From Mycobacterium gordonae (lineage in GTDB: Bacteria; Actinomycetota; Actinomycetes; Mycobacteriales; Mycobacteriaceae): 64,000 nucleotides of DNA. The stretch is taken from contig NZ_LKTM01000361.1 of NCBI RefSeq assembly GCF_001417955.2, positions 1 to 64,000 of the forward strand. Reading direction: 5' to 3'. Positions 41,293 to 50,100 of this stretch are shown here, in pieces. Position 1 is the stretch's first letter; each line of letters starts with the position of its first letter. A program made the position numbers and the translations under genes. Below the pieces are notes generated by a model. The model did not search any database. It saw nothing but the letters and a program-made list of their open reading frames with translations, and was not told the origin of the DNA.

Positions 41293-43578
41293 TCAGGGCC
41301 GGCGCAGCGCGACGACGGTCACGTCGTCGTCGATGTTGTCCGAGGCCATCTCGGTCCAGATCCACGAGGCCGGCGCGGTGTGGCCGCGGCCGAGGGTGCG
41401 GGCCAACCGATCCAGACCGTCGTCTATCGACTCACCGCGGCGCTCCACCAGACCGTCGGAGTACAAAACCAGCCCGTGTCCGGGCTCGACGGTGAACGCA
41501 CTCGGTTCGTAGCGCACGCCTTTGATGCCGATGGGCGGCGACAGCCGAATCGGTGCCTGAACCGCGCCCGGTGAGGAGTTCGTCAGGTAGGGCTTCAAGT
41601 GGCCAGCGCAGGCGGCCTCGACCCGTCCCGAGTCGAGGTCGACCCGGGCGGCGACGACGGTGGCGAACGCGCTGGGCATCATGTGCAGGCAGAAGTCGTT
41701 CAGCTGGCCCAGCGCGTCGGCAGGCGTGGCACCGGCGAACAACTGGGCCCGCAGGGCGTTGCGCAGCTGCGCCATGGTGCCGGCCGCGGTGATGCCGTGT
41801 CCGGCCACGTCGCCGATCAACACGACCAACCGGCCGTCACGCAGTTTGAAGGCGTCGTACCAGTCGCCGCCGACGTTGTCGCCCGCCGCAGGTTCGTAGT
41901 GGGCCGACAGGTGCCAGTCCGGCAGCGCCGGGATGGACTCGGGCAGCAGGCTGCGCTGTACCCGCTCGGCCACCCGCAGGGCGCCCCGGGTGCGGCGGTA
42001 CAGCGACTCCACCAGGTGGCGCCGCAGAGACTCGGCGGACTCCGTCTCGCTCAGGGTCCAGGGATCGCTGCGCTCGCGGACCACCTCGCGCCAGCGGTCG
42101 AATGACTTCCGCGGGCTCAACCGGATCTCGTCACCCTCGCCTTGGATGATCGTCTTGTTGTGCGGGTCGCCGCCCCAATCCACCGAGCGCAGCACCTCCC
42201 GGCGGAACCAGATGGCGCACTGCCCGTCGGGCAGATTCAGCGCGAGCGCGCCGGCGGCCAACTCCTGATCCAGGTTGAGTTCGGGCAACTCGTGGGACAG
42301 GCAGTCGGTGCTGGCGATCTCGTCTCCGGCACCGCGTGCCCAGGCCGCGACGGCGGACACGATCTGCGGCGGGGGAACCGAGCCGTGGGTCCGGTAGTCG
42401 CCCTGGATGTCGACGACCACACCGTCGGCAGGCACCAGGTCCAGCAGGTCGGGCGCCCCGAGCAGTGCCGCGGAAAGCGGTTCCCCGTCATCCAGGGCGG
42501 CCGCGGTCAGCTTGGCCAGCACCGCTTGGGCGGATAGTCGCTTGTGCAGTTGGTCGCCTTCGAACCGGTCGACCAGCCGGAGCGACAGGGTTGACCCAAG
42601 GAACTCCGCGGCCGCGCGGGTGCCGAACGGCGGCAGATGCGGACCGGCGTAGTGGTGGCAGGCGATCAGCCCCCACAGCCGGCCGTGGCGTAGCAACGAG
42701 ATCGACATCGACGCATGCACGCCCATGTTCTGCAGGTACTCGATGTGAATCGGGGAGACGCTGCGCAGGGTCGCGTGGGTGAGGTCCAGTGGCGCACCGG
42801 AACCCGGGTCCATCGCCGGCACCAGTGGTGCGGGTGTGTAGTCGACATCGTCGATCAGCCGCAGCCAGTTCTTCTCGTACAACGCGCGGGCCTGGGCCGG
42901 GATATCGGTGGACGGGTAGTGCAGACCGAGAAACGAATTGAGGTCGTCGCGCTTGCATTCGGCGACCACCTCGCCGTTGTAGTCCTCGTCGTAGCGGTAA
43001 ACCATCACCCTGTCGAAGCCGGTGAGGTCGCGGACGGCGCGCGCGGTGATCGCGTACAGGTCGGCCAGCGTCTCGGCCCGGTTGAGCTCCTCGACCGAGC
43101 TGCGGACCGCCTGATAGGTGTTGGGGAAGGAGAACGGCCGCTCGCCGTAAGCGACCTCGATCTCGACCAGCAGCACGCCGCCGGGTCCCCGGTGCAAGAT
43201 GGCGTCGAACGCCCGTGACTGCCCGGCGACGTCGATGTCGCACTCCAGCGGGTTGCGCTGGCTCAGATCGCCGAAGGTCGACGCCGCCTGCTCGATTCGG
43301 CCGGCCTGCTCGGCTCCCATCAGGGCCGACAGGGGCCGGCCCACCACATCGTCTACCGGGCGACCGAGCAATTCTTCGACGTTGGCGCTGACCTGGCGTA
43401 CTTCGAAATCGGGTTCGCGCACCACCGCGAGCACCCCCCGGGGCTGAATGCTGCCGGGGATGTGGATGGGTTCGCGGGCGCAGTTGTCCAGGTCGATGGG
43501 CGTACCGGCCGGGAGCAGGTCGGGTACAGCCTGACCGTCCGGCGCCGAGAGCGCGAAATGCCTCTGGCCGCCGGTCAC
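41293..43578 (-). CDS. Bacteriophytochrome with PP2C (SpoIIE) phosphatase output
   Basis: About 761 residues from GTG 43578. PAS-like N-terminus with the bilin-binding Cys33 in DNCAREPIHIPGSIQPRG, the position used by biliverdin-type phytochromes. The GAF domain has GFDRVMVYRY, PSTDIPAQARALY and GLIACHHY. The PHY domain tongue has WFRREVLRSVDWGG and SPRKSFDRWREVV. The output is not a histidine kinase but a PP2C phosphatase: VGGDWYDAFKLRDG, IGDVAGHGITAAGTMAQLR, DGLVERR, and DNIDDDVTVV at the end. So red/far-red light should control dephosphorylation of a STAS antagonist, most likely the one at 40803. No heme oxygenase for biliverdin is visible in the window. The start is uncertain; the frame is open further upstream. 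Confidence 0.9.
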   Translation of the reverse strand: MTGGQRHFALSAPDGQAVPDLLPAGTPIDLDNCAREPIHIPGSIQPRGVLAVVREPDFEVRQVSANVEELLGRPVDDVVGRPLSALMGAEQAGRIEQAASTFGDLSQRNPLECDIDVAGQSRAFDAILHRGPGGVLLVEIEVAYGERPFSFPNTYQAVRSSVEELNRAETLADLYAITARAVRDLTGFDRVMVYRYDEDYNGEVVAECKRDDLNSFLGLHYPSTDIPAQARALYEKNWLRLIDDVDYTPAPLVPAMDPGSGAPLDLTHATLRSVSPIHIEYLQNMGVHASMSISLLRHGRLWGLIACHHYAGPHLPPFGTRAAAEFLGSTLSLRLVDRFEGDQLHKRLSAQAVLAKLTAAALDDGEPLSAALLGAPDLLDLVPADGVVVDIQGDYRTHGSVPPPQIVSAVAAWARGAGDEIASTDCLSHELPELNLDQELAAGALALNLPDGQCAIWFRREVLRSVDWGGDPHNKTIIQGEGDEIRLSPRKSFDRWREVVRERSDPWTLSETESAESLRRHLVESLYRRTRGALRVAERVQRSLLPESIPALPDWHLSAHYEPAAGDNVGGDWYDAFKLRDGRLVVLIGDVAGHGITAAGTMAQLRNALRAQLFAGATPADALGQLNDFCLHMMPSAFATVVAARVDLDSGRVEAACAGHLKPYLTNSSPGAVQAPIRLSPPIGIKGVRYEPSAFTVEPGHGLVLYSDGLVERRGESIDDGLDRLARTLGRGHTAPASWIWTEMASDNIDDDVTVVALRRP

Positions 43579-43987
43579 GGCGCTGCCGAATCGGTTCTGG
43601 TTACCGCCTGCTCGGCAGGAGGCCGACGCATAAGCACAAATTACTCCCGCGGCCCGCGAAGGGGCATCGCTTTGGTCGGCGGAAAACAATTCGGGCGGAC
43701 GCCCGCATCCGAGAATTCAATCCGCGCAATATCGACGACAGGCTGGGAACTCAACCTATAGACAATCTACGCATATGCGGGCGTTCGTGCCACGCAGCCC
43801 ATCGGCGTTGCGCCCATTTCGGGCGGCGATTCGGCGCGCCACCTCGAAACCCGCTGCGCCGCAATAGTCGGACAAATACTCTGCGGATCAATGTCTTTCG
43901 CCGTCTGCCGGCGAATCCGTGGTGGATTCAGACGCTTTCCGGAGGTCCGGCGGACCGTCGGCAATCTCACAGGACTGCCCGCACCGG
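43579..43987. other. 409-base gap upstream of the phytochrome gene
   Basis: I see no supported gene. It holds a short palindrome CGCATATGCG (43770-43779), a compact CGGGCG-GA-CGCCCG hairpin (43692-43705), and on the minus strand a TATAGG that could be a -10. It should contain the phytochrome promoter and the end of the hypB transcript. Confidence 0.3.
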
Positions 43988-44782
43988 TCACCGCCGGCGC
44001 ACACCCAAACCGGCGAACTGCCGCAGCCAGTCAAACCATGCCGTCATGCCCTCACCGGTGCGTGCGCTGACCGGCAGAATCGTGGCGGTCGAATTCACCT
44101 GCCGAACGTGGTCGATGTAGACGTCCACGTCCACGTCTAGGTACGGGACCAGGTCGATCTTGTTGAGCAGCACCACGTCGACCGACCGGAACATCACCGG
44201 GTACTTCAGCGGCTTGTCCTCGCCTTCGGTGACTGAGTAGACCATCGCCTTGGCGTGTTCGCCGACGTCGAACTCGGCCGGGCAGACCAGATTGCCGACG
44301 TTCTCGATGATCACCAGGTCCAGCTGCGGCAGGTCGAGTCCCTGCAAGGCGCGGTTGACCATCGGGGCGTCGAGGTGACACTCACCGCCGAACCCGTTGT
44401 TGGTGTTCAGCAGCGACACCTGGGCGCCGCGGCCGCCGAGTTTGGCGGCGTCGAGGTCGGTGGCGATATCGCCCTCGATCACGCCCACAGCCAGGTCGCC
44501 GGCCAGTTCGTCGAGGGTGGCGGCCAACACCGTGGTCTTGCCGGAGCCCGGTGAGCTCATCAGGTTCAGCGCGCGGATGCCGTTGCTTTCGAAGGCCTTG
44601 CGGTTGATGTCGGCGCGGGTGTCGTTCTCGGCGAAGATCGACTCCAGCACCTCGATCCGCTGCGAGCCGGTCGAATAGCCACTGTGGTCCCCGTGATCGT
44701 GATCGTGATCGTGATGGTGGTCGTGCCCGTCGTGCTCGTGGCTGTGCACCGTGCCGTCGTCGTGCCGGTGGAATCTACCCAT
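43988..44782 (-). CDS. hypB: HypB, NiFe-hydrogenase nickel incorporation GTPase
   Basis: 264 residues. A His-rich N-terminus (about residues 5-33, nearly all His and Asp) serves as a nickel store. P-loop SSPGSGKTTVL, switch region VIEGDIATDLDA, then NTNNGFGGECHLDAPMV with the metal-site Cys-His, and GTP base-recognition NKIDL. It delivers Ni2+ to the hydrogenase large-subunit precursor together with HypA, whose gene is 12 bases upstream. Expected client: the Huc large subunit at 63462. Confidence 0.96.
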   Translation of the reverse strand: MGRFHRHDDGTVHSHEHDGHDHHHDHDHDHGDHSGYSTGSQRIEVLESIFAENDTRADINRKAFESNGIRALNLMSSPGSGKTTVLAATLDELAGDLAVGVIEGDIATDLDAAKLGGRGAQVSLLNTNNGFGGECHLDAPMVNRALQGLDLPQLDLVIIENVGNLVCPAEFDVGEHAKAMVYSVTEGEDKPLKYPVMFRSVDVVLLNKIDLVPYLDVDVDVYIDHVRQVNSTATILPVSARTGEGMTAWFDWLRQFAGLGVRRR

Positions 44783-44794
44783 TTGCCTGACCTT

Positions 44795-45136
44795 TCATGA
44801 CACCAGAACCGAGGTGACCAGGAACTCGTTGCCCCGGACCACCTCGACATCGGCACTCTCGCACTCCGGGCAGCACACCGACCATCGAGACTCGATCTCC
44901 GAACGTCGTCCGCAGCTCCGGCACTGCACCTCGGCGGTGACGAACTCGAGTTCCAGCGCGGTATCGACCATCGTGTCGTCGAGGTGCTGACACACCAGTG
45001 ACCAGCAGAATTCCAGCGACTCCGGCACCACCTGGCGCAGGGCGCCGACCTGGACCCGGACCACGTCGACGTGACGACCTGCCGCGTGCGGCTTGACCAC
45101 ACCCGCGATGGCATGGCAGAGCGACAATTCGTGCAC
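44795..45136 (-). CDS. hypA: HypA, nickel chaperone
   Basis: 113 residues, GTG start giving M-H-E-L-S: His2 is the nickel ligand, so this start is fixed by function. The zinc site is CRSCGRR with CCPEC. First gene of the hypAB operon, divergent from hypF across a 175-base gap that contains a CRP-like site and a hairpin. Confidence 0.95.
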   Translation of the reverse strand: MHELSLCHAIAGVVKPHAAGRHVDVVRVQVGALRQVVPESLEFCWSLVCQHLDDTMVDTALELEFVTAEVQCRSCGRRSEIESRWSVCCPECESADVEVVRGNEFLVTSVLVS

Positions 45137-45213
45137 TACACCATGCTGCCCTGTCGGAGTTATCGGTGTCGCGAAGATTGGGTGCGGAAAAACGCAGACT
45201 TTGTGTGCGAAAT

Positions 45214-45229
45214 TGTGATTGTCGGCACA
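45214..45229. promoter_or_regulatory. CRP-like site between hypA and hypF
   Basis: TGTGA-TTGTCG-GCACA matches the TGTGA-N6-TCACA consensus in 9 of 10 positions. It is centrally placed in the divergent hypA/hypF gap. A near-identical arrangement precedes hucM (61754-61769), suggesting common control by the mycobacterial cAMP receptor protein. Confidence 0.5.
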
Positions 45230-45258
45230 TTTGGGCAGGTCTAGCCTGAGCGAGACCG

Positions 45259-45286
45259 CCCGTGCCGCCAGCCCTGTAGGCACGGG
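45259..45286 (+). ncRNA. Leader hairpin of hypF
   Basis: CCCGTGCC (45259-45266) and GGCACGGG (45279-45286) form a perfect 8-bp stem with a 12-base loop, ending 14 bases before the AGGAGG of hypF. It could modulate initiation or termination, or be incidental. Confidence 0.4.
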
Positions 45287-45311
45287 GGTCCTTGCTGCTC
45301 AGGAGGTTCGG

Positions 45312-47615
45312 GTGGGCAGTCGGAGTGGCACGGTGACAAGCGTGCGGTTGCGACTCGACATTGCGGGCGTGGTCCAAGGCGTTGGATTCCGCCCCGCCGT
45401 CGCGCGCATCGCCGCGCGGCACGGCCTGTCCGGCTGCATCTACAACGACTCCGGGTCGGTGCACTGCGAGTTGGAGGGTCCGCCCGACGCGGTCGATGCC
45501 GCGGCGCTCGAGATCGGCACCGATCATCCTCCGATGGCCCGCATCGATTCGATCCGGACCACTCCGGTGGCCCCGACCGGCGAGTCGGGATTCCGGATCG
45601 TGGCGAGCCGCAGCGGCGACGACCGCCGCACCCTGGTCCCGCCGGACATCGCAATCTGTGACGACTGTCTGCGCGAACTGCGTGACCCCGGCGACCGCCG
45701 CTACGGCCACCCGTTCATCACATGCACCAACTGCGGGCCCCGCTACACGGTCATCACCGACCTGCCTTACGACCGTCCCGCGACCACCATGGCGCCTTTT
45801 GAGATGTGTGCACGGTGCGCGACCGAATACCGCGACCCGCTGGACCGTCGCTTCCACGCGCAGACCATCGCCTGCCCGGACTGCGGGCCGGCCCTGTCAT
45901 GGCACGGCCCCGGTGCCGGTGGGGATCCGCTGGGGGCCGCGGCTGCCGCGATCAACGACGGCCTGATCGTCGCCGTGAAGGGTATCGGCGGCTTTCACCT
46001 TGCCTGCCGCGCCGACGACGCTGCCGCGGTGTCCGAGCTGAGGCGTCGTAAAACCCGGCCGGCCAAGCCGTTTGCCGTCATGACCGCCGATGTCGCTGCC
46101 GCCCAGAGCATCTGCCGGGTCGACGGGGAGACGGCGAACCTGTTGCGGTCGCCGGCAGCGCCGATCGTGCTGCTGCCCGGGCGAGACGGTCCGGTGCAGG
46201 CCGCGGTGGCTCCGGGGCTATCGGAAATTGGTGTGATGCTGGCATATTCGCCGCTGCACCACCTGCTGTTCGACCGGTTGGGTCCGGTGCCGCTGGTGAT
46301 GACGTCGGCCAACAACGGCGGGTCCCCGATCGTCTTCCGCGACGGTGACCTGGGCTGGATCGACGGCCTCGCGGATGCGGTGCTCACGCACGACCGTCCC
46401 ATCCACGTCCCCTGCGAGGACTCGGTGCTCGCCGTGGACGGCGACGGCAGCGTGGTTCCGATCCGGCGGTCTCGCGGTTACGCGCCGCTGCCGGTCTCGG
46501 TGCCCGTCACGAGGACGCGCGCGCCGATTCTGGCCACCGGCGGCGACCTCAAGACCACGTTCTGCCTGATGTCTCCCGACGGCCATGCGCACATGTCGTC
46601 GCACCTGGGCGACATGGCCGACCCACGCACTCAGTCCTGCTTCGAATCCGCACTGGATCACTTGGCGTTCATGACCGACAGCCGTCCAGGCCTCATCGCC
46701 TGCGACCTGCATCCGGCGTACGCGACCACCCACTGGGCGCATCGCCAGGGGCGGCCGGTGGTTCAGATCCAGCATCACCACGCCCACGCCGTGTCGTTGC
46801 TCGCCGAGCACGGACGGCTCGGCACGCCGATGCTCGCGGTCGCCTTCGACGGCACCGGCTACGGCACCGACGGATCCATCTGGGGTGGTGAATTCCTGAT
46901 GGTCACCGACCCGGTGTCGTTCACCCGGATGGGACACCTCGCGCCCTTCGCGCTGCCGGGTGGCGACGGGGCGGTGCGCCGGCCCGGCCGGATCGCGCTC
47001 GATCTGCTGCATCGGGCCGGAATTGACTGGGCGCCGGGGATTCCCGCGGTCGACGATATGAGCGATGAAGAACTCCATGTGCTGGCTCAGCAGATACCGC
47101 GGGGCGTCGGGTGTGTGCAGACCAGCAGCATGGGTCGCCTGTTCGACGCGGTGGCCAGCCTGCTCGGCGTCTGCCAGGAGGTGACCTACGAGGGGCAGGC
47201 GGCCGTCGAACTCGAGCACCTGGCCCGTCGCGGCGATGCCGTGCCGCTGCAATTCGGGTTCACCGCAGGCGTTTTGGATCCGGCGCCACTGGTGGCGGCG
47301 TTGGTGCGCGGGTTACGCAGCGGCACTCCGGCGGCCGATCTGGCCGCGGGTTTCCACGACGCGGTGATAGCGGCGACGGTGCAGGTGGTAACCCAGGCGG
47401 CGGCGGGGACCATCGGGCTGACCGGTGGTGTCTTCGTCAACCGGCTGTTGCGCGAGGGGCTGCGTGATGAGTTGGCCGGCTTGGGGTTTGAGGTGCTGAC
47501 ACATGCTGTGCTGCCGTGCAACGACGGCGGTCTGGCGTTGGGTCAGGCCGTCATTGCGGCGCAGCAACAAGAAAGGGGGACCAGCGTATGTGTCTCGGAA
47601 TTCCCGGCAAGGTAG
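45312..47615 (+). CDS. hypF: HypF carbamoyltransferase (hydrogenase CN ligand synthesis)
   Basis: 767 residues. The GTG start lies 5 bases after a perfect AGGAGG. Acylphosphatase domain (DIAGVVQGVGFRP), two zinc-finger pairs (CDDCLRE, CTNCGPRYT, CARCATEY, CPDCGPAL), YrdC-like domain (VKGIGGFHLAC, KTRPAKPFAVM) and C-terminal Kae1-like carbamoyltransferase (HHHAHAVSLLAEH, AFDGTGYGTDGSIWGGE). It turns carbamoyl phosphate into carbamoyl-AMP and passes it to the HypE C-terminal Cys. Overlaps hypC by 28 bases. Confidence 0.96.
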   Translation: MGSRSGTVTSVRLRLDIAGVVQGVGFRPAVARIAARHGLSGCIYNDSGSVHCELEGPPDAVDAAALEIGTDHPPMARIDSIRTTPVAPTGESGFRIVASRSGDDRRTLVPPDIAICDDCLRELRDPGDRRYGHPFITCTNCGPRYTVITDLPYDRPATTMAPFEMCARCATEYRDPLDRRFHAQTIACPDCGPALSWHGPGAGGDPLGAAAAAINDGLIVAVKGIGGFHLACRADDAAAVSELRRRKTRPAKPFAVMTADVAAAQSICRVDGETANLLRSPAAPIVLLPGRDGPVQAAVAPGLSEIGVMLAYSPLHHLLFDRLGPVPLVMTSANNGGSPIVFRDGDLGWIDGLADAVLTHDRPIHVPCEDSVLAVDGDGSVVPIRRSRGYAPLPVSVPVTRTRAPILATGGDLKTTFCLMSPDGHAHMSSHLGDMADPRTQSCFESALDHLAFMTDSRPGLIACDLHPAYATTHWAHRQGRPVVQIQHHHAHAVSLLAEHGRLGTPMLAVAFDGTGYGTDGSIWGGEFLMVTDPVSFTRMGHLAPFALPGGDGAVRRPGRIALDLLHRAGIDWAPGIPAVDDMSDEELHVLAQQIPRGVGCVQTSSMGRLFDAVASLLGVCQEVTYEGQAAVELEHLARRGDAVPLQFGFTAGVLDPAPLVAALVRGLRSGTPAADLAAGFHDAVIAATVQVVTQAAAGTIGLTGGVFVNRLLREGLRDELAGLGFEVLTHAVLPCNDGGLALGQAVIAAQQQERGTSVCVSEFPAR

Positions 47616-47863
47616 TCGACACCTGGGAGGAGGCGGGCACGCGGATGTGCACCGTTGACTTCGGTGGTACCACCAAGACCGTGTGCCTGGCGTACCTGCC
47701 GGACATGCAGGTCGGCGAATACACGATCGTGCACGCCGGATTCGCGATCACCCGCCTCGACGAGGCTTCGGCGCAGGAGACCCTGCGGATGTTCGAAGAA
47801 CTCGGGGTTCTGGACGAGGAGCTGTCCGGCGACCAGGGACAGGTCAGGAGGGAGCCGGCATGA
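47588..47863 (+). CDS. hypC: HypC, hydrogenase maturation chaperone
   Basis: 91 residues. It begins MCLGIPGKV; Cys2 is essential for carrying the Fe(CN)2CO unit with HypD and for binding the large-subunit precursor. AAAGGGGGA precedes it inside the end of hypF. Overlaps hypD by 4 bases (ATGA). Confidence 0.95.
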   Translation: MCLGIPGKVVDTWEEAGTRMCTVDFGGTTKTVCLAYLPDMQVGEYTIVHAGFAITRLDEASAQETLRMFEELGVLDEELSGDQGQVRREPA

Positions 47864-48963
47864 GGTACCTCGACGAGTTCCGCGATCCGGTGGCTGCCCG
47901 CACGTTGGTGGACCACATCAAAAAGCGCGCCACCAAGACCTGGACCATCATGGAAGTCTGTGGCGGACAGACGCATTCGATCATCCGCAACGGGATCGAC
48001 CAGTTGCTGGACGGTGCGGTGGAATTCATCCACGGACCCGGTTGCCCGGTCTGTGTGACGCCGCTGGAGATGATCGACCGGGCCCTGGAGATCGCGGCGC
48101 GCGACGACGTCATCTTCTGTTCCTTCGGCGACATGCTGCGGGTGCCCGGGAGTCGCCAGGACCTGTTCGGTGTCCGGGCCCGCGGCGGTGACGTCCGCAT
48201 CGTCTACTCGCCCCTGGATGCGACCCGGGTCGCGGCTGACAACCCCGACAAAGAGGTGGTGTTCTTCGGAGTCGGCTTCGAGACCACCGCACCGGCCAAC
48301 GCGATGGCCGTGGTGCACGCGCAGCGCCTCGGGCTGACCAACTTTTCGATGCTGGTCTCGCATGTGCTGGTGCCGCCGGCCATGACGGCGATCCTGAGTT
48401 CGCCGACCAACCGGGTCGAGGGTTTCCTGGCGGCCGGGCACGTCTGCACGGTGATGGGCACCGGAGAATACGGGCCGCTGGTCGAGGAATTCGGCGTCCC
48501 GATCGTGGTCACCGGTTTCGAACCGCTGGACCTGCTCGAGGGCGTGCGCCAGGTCGTGGATCTGCTCGAGGCCGGAACGCCGGAATTGCGCAATGCCTAT
48601 CCGCGAGCGGTGACCGCCGTGGGCAATACCGTTGCCCAACAAACCCTTTCCGAGGTCTTCGTGGTGACCGACCGGCAGTGGCGGGGGATCGGCATGATCC
48701 CTAAGTCAGGGTGGACCCTGTCACCCCGCTACGCGCAGTTCGACGCGGAGCTGAAGTTCGGCGTGGGGCACCTGCGGGTGTCCGAGTCTGCGGAATGCCA
48801 CAGCGGGGAAGTGCTGCAGGGACTGCTGAAGCCGAACGAGTGCCCGGCGTTCGGCAAATCCTGCACACCGCGCACACCGCTGGGCGCGACCATGGTGTCC
48901 AGCGAAGGCGCCTGCGCGGCCTACTACCAGTTCCGGCGGCTGGAAGCGTCCGCGCATGCCTGA
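47860..48963 (+). CDS. hypD: HypD, Fe-S scaffold for the Fe(CN)2CO unit
   Basis: 367 residues. Conserved segments MEVCGGQTHSI, HGPGCPVCVTP, GVGFETTAPA and the C-terminal cluster CPAFGKSCTPRTPLGATMVSSEGACAAYY. It holds the iron while cyanide ligands are added by HypE/HypF. Coupled at both ends to hypC and hypE. Confidence 0.96.
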   Translation: MRYLDEFRDPVAARTLVDHIKKRATKTWTIMEVCGGQTHSIIRNGIDQLLDGAVEFIHGPGCPVCVTPLEMIDRALEIAARDDVIFCSFGDMLRVPGSRQDLFGVRARGGDVRIVYSPLDATRVAADNPDKEVVFFGVGFETTAPANAMAVVHAQRLGLTNFSMLVSHVLVPPAMTAILSSPTNRVEGFLAAGHVCTVMGTGEYGPLVEEFGVPIVVTGFEPLDLLEGVRQVVDLLEAGTPELRNAYPRAVTAVGNTVAQQTLSEVFVVTDRQWRGIGMIPKSGWTLSPRYAQFDAELKFGVGHLRVSESAECHSGEVLQGLLKPNECPAFGKSCTPRTPLGATMVSSEGACAAYYQFRRLEASAHA

Positions 48964-50023
48964 GCCGCCCGTCGCGATCGATCCCGCGGACTGGGTGTGC
49001 CCGTTGCCGTTGCGGGAGACCAAACGCATCGTGCTGGGCCACGGTGGCGGCGGGGTGCTGTCCGAGGAGCTGATCGAAAACCTCTTCCTGCCGGCGTTCG
49101 GTGGTGCAGCCGGTGTCGCGCGTGACTCGGCGCTGCTCGATGTCGCCGGCGGGCGCATCGCACTGACCACGGATTCCTATGTGGTGCAACCGCTTTTCTT
49201 CCCGGGCGGCAACATCGGCGACTTGGCCGTCAACGGCACCATCAACGACCTGGCCTGCAGCGGAGCACAACCCGTCGGTCTGACGGCCGGGTTCATCCTG
49301 GAGGAAGGGCTGGAACTCGACGTGCTCGGTGCCGTCGCCGAAACCATGGGCAAGGCGGCCGCGAGTGCCGGCGTCGGCATCGTCACCGGTGACACCAAGG
49401 TGGTTGCAAGGGGCAGTGCAGACGGGCTTTTCGTCAACACGGCAGGGGTCGGGGTGGTCCCGCCGGGGGTGCACATCGGACCGGAACGGGCGCGTCCCGG
49501 TGACCACATCATCGTGTCGGGCAACCTCGGTGAGCACGGCGTGGCCATCATGAGCGTCCGCGAAGGCATCGACTTCGGCACCGTGGTGACCACCGACAGC
49601 GCACCGCTGCACCATCTGGTCGCGGCCATGCTGGCGGCCGGGGGAGCCGCCGTGCATACGCTGCGCGATCCGACCCGGGGTGGCCTGGTGGCGTCGGTCG
49701 TCGAGATCGCGCGCGCCGCCGCGGTGGGTGTCGAGTTGGATCTGGCTGTGATCCCGGTGCCGGAGACGGTGTCGTCGGCCTGTTCATTCCTGGGACTGGA
49801 CCCGCTGCAAGTGGCCAACGAGGGCAAAATGGTGGCGTTCGTCGACCCGTCGCACAGTGAGGCCGTGTTGGAGGCGATGCGGGCCCGACCGGAGGGTGCC
49901 GACGCGGCGCTCATCGGTCGCGTAGTCGCCGAGCACCCGGGCATGGTGGTGGGCAAGACGCCGTTCGGCACCACCCAGGTGATCGAACGTCAACTGGGCG
50001 AACAGCTTCCGCGGATCTGCTGA
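48956..50023 (+). CDS. hypE: HypE, cyanide-forming dehydratase
   Basis: 355 residues. PurM-like fold with GHGGGGVLSEELIENLF, TTDSYVVQPLFFPGG, GTINDLACSGA and RDPTRGGL. It ends in PRIC, the C-terminal Cys that is carbamoylated by HypF and dehydrated to thiocyanate. Overlaps hypD by 8 bases. Last gene of hypFCDE, followed by the hairpin element at 50041. Confidence 0.96.
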   Translation: MPEPPVAIDPADWVCPLPLRETKRIVLGHGGGGVLSEELIENLFLPAFGGAAGVARDSALLDVAGGRIALTTDSYVVQPLFFPGGNIGDLAVNGTINDLACSGAQPVGLTAGFILEEGLELDVLGAVAETMGKAAASAGVGIVTGDTKVVARGSADGLFVNTAGVGVVPPGVHIGPERARPGDHIIVSGNLGEHGVAIMSVREGIDFGTVVTTDSAPLHHLVAAMLAAGGAAVHTLRDPTRGGLVASVVEIARAAAVGVELDLAVIPVPETVSSACSFLGLDPLQVANEGKMVAFVDPSHSEAVLEAMRARPEGADAALIGRVVAEHPGMVVGKTPFGTTQVIERQLGEQLPRIC

Positions 50024-50040
50024 GGCGTCCCGGCCATAGC

Positions 50041-50100
50041 GCCGAGTGGGAATTTCACGACGCGACACGCCGATGTGCCGTCGTGGAATTCACGCTCGGC
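50041..50100. repeat. Hairpin repeat element, copy 1 (between hypE and cbbY)
   Basis: Imperfect stem of about 22 bp (GCCGAG..GAATTTCACGACG against CGTCGTGGAATTCACGCTCGGC) around a short loop, lying between convergent genes. It contains TTTCACGACGCGACACGC, which recurs inverted at 53618-53638. It reaches the last codons of cbbY. Likely a bidirectional terminator and a member of a dispersed intergenic family. Confidence 0.7.

Noticed and set aside
43767..43991. Minus-strand 74-codon frame between hypB and the phytochrome gene
   Set aside because: Arg/Pro-rich without motif or ribosome site; treated as non-coding.
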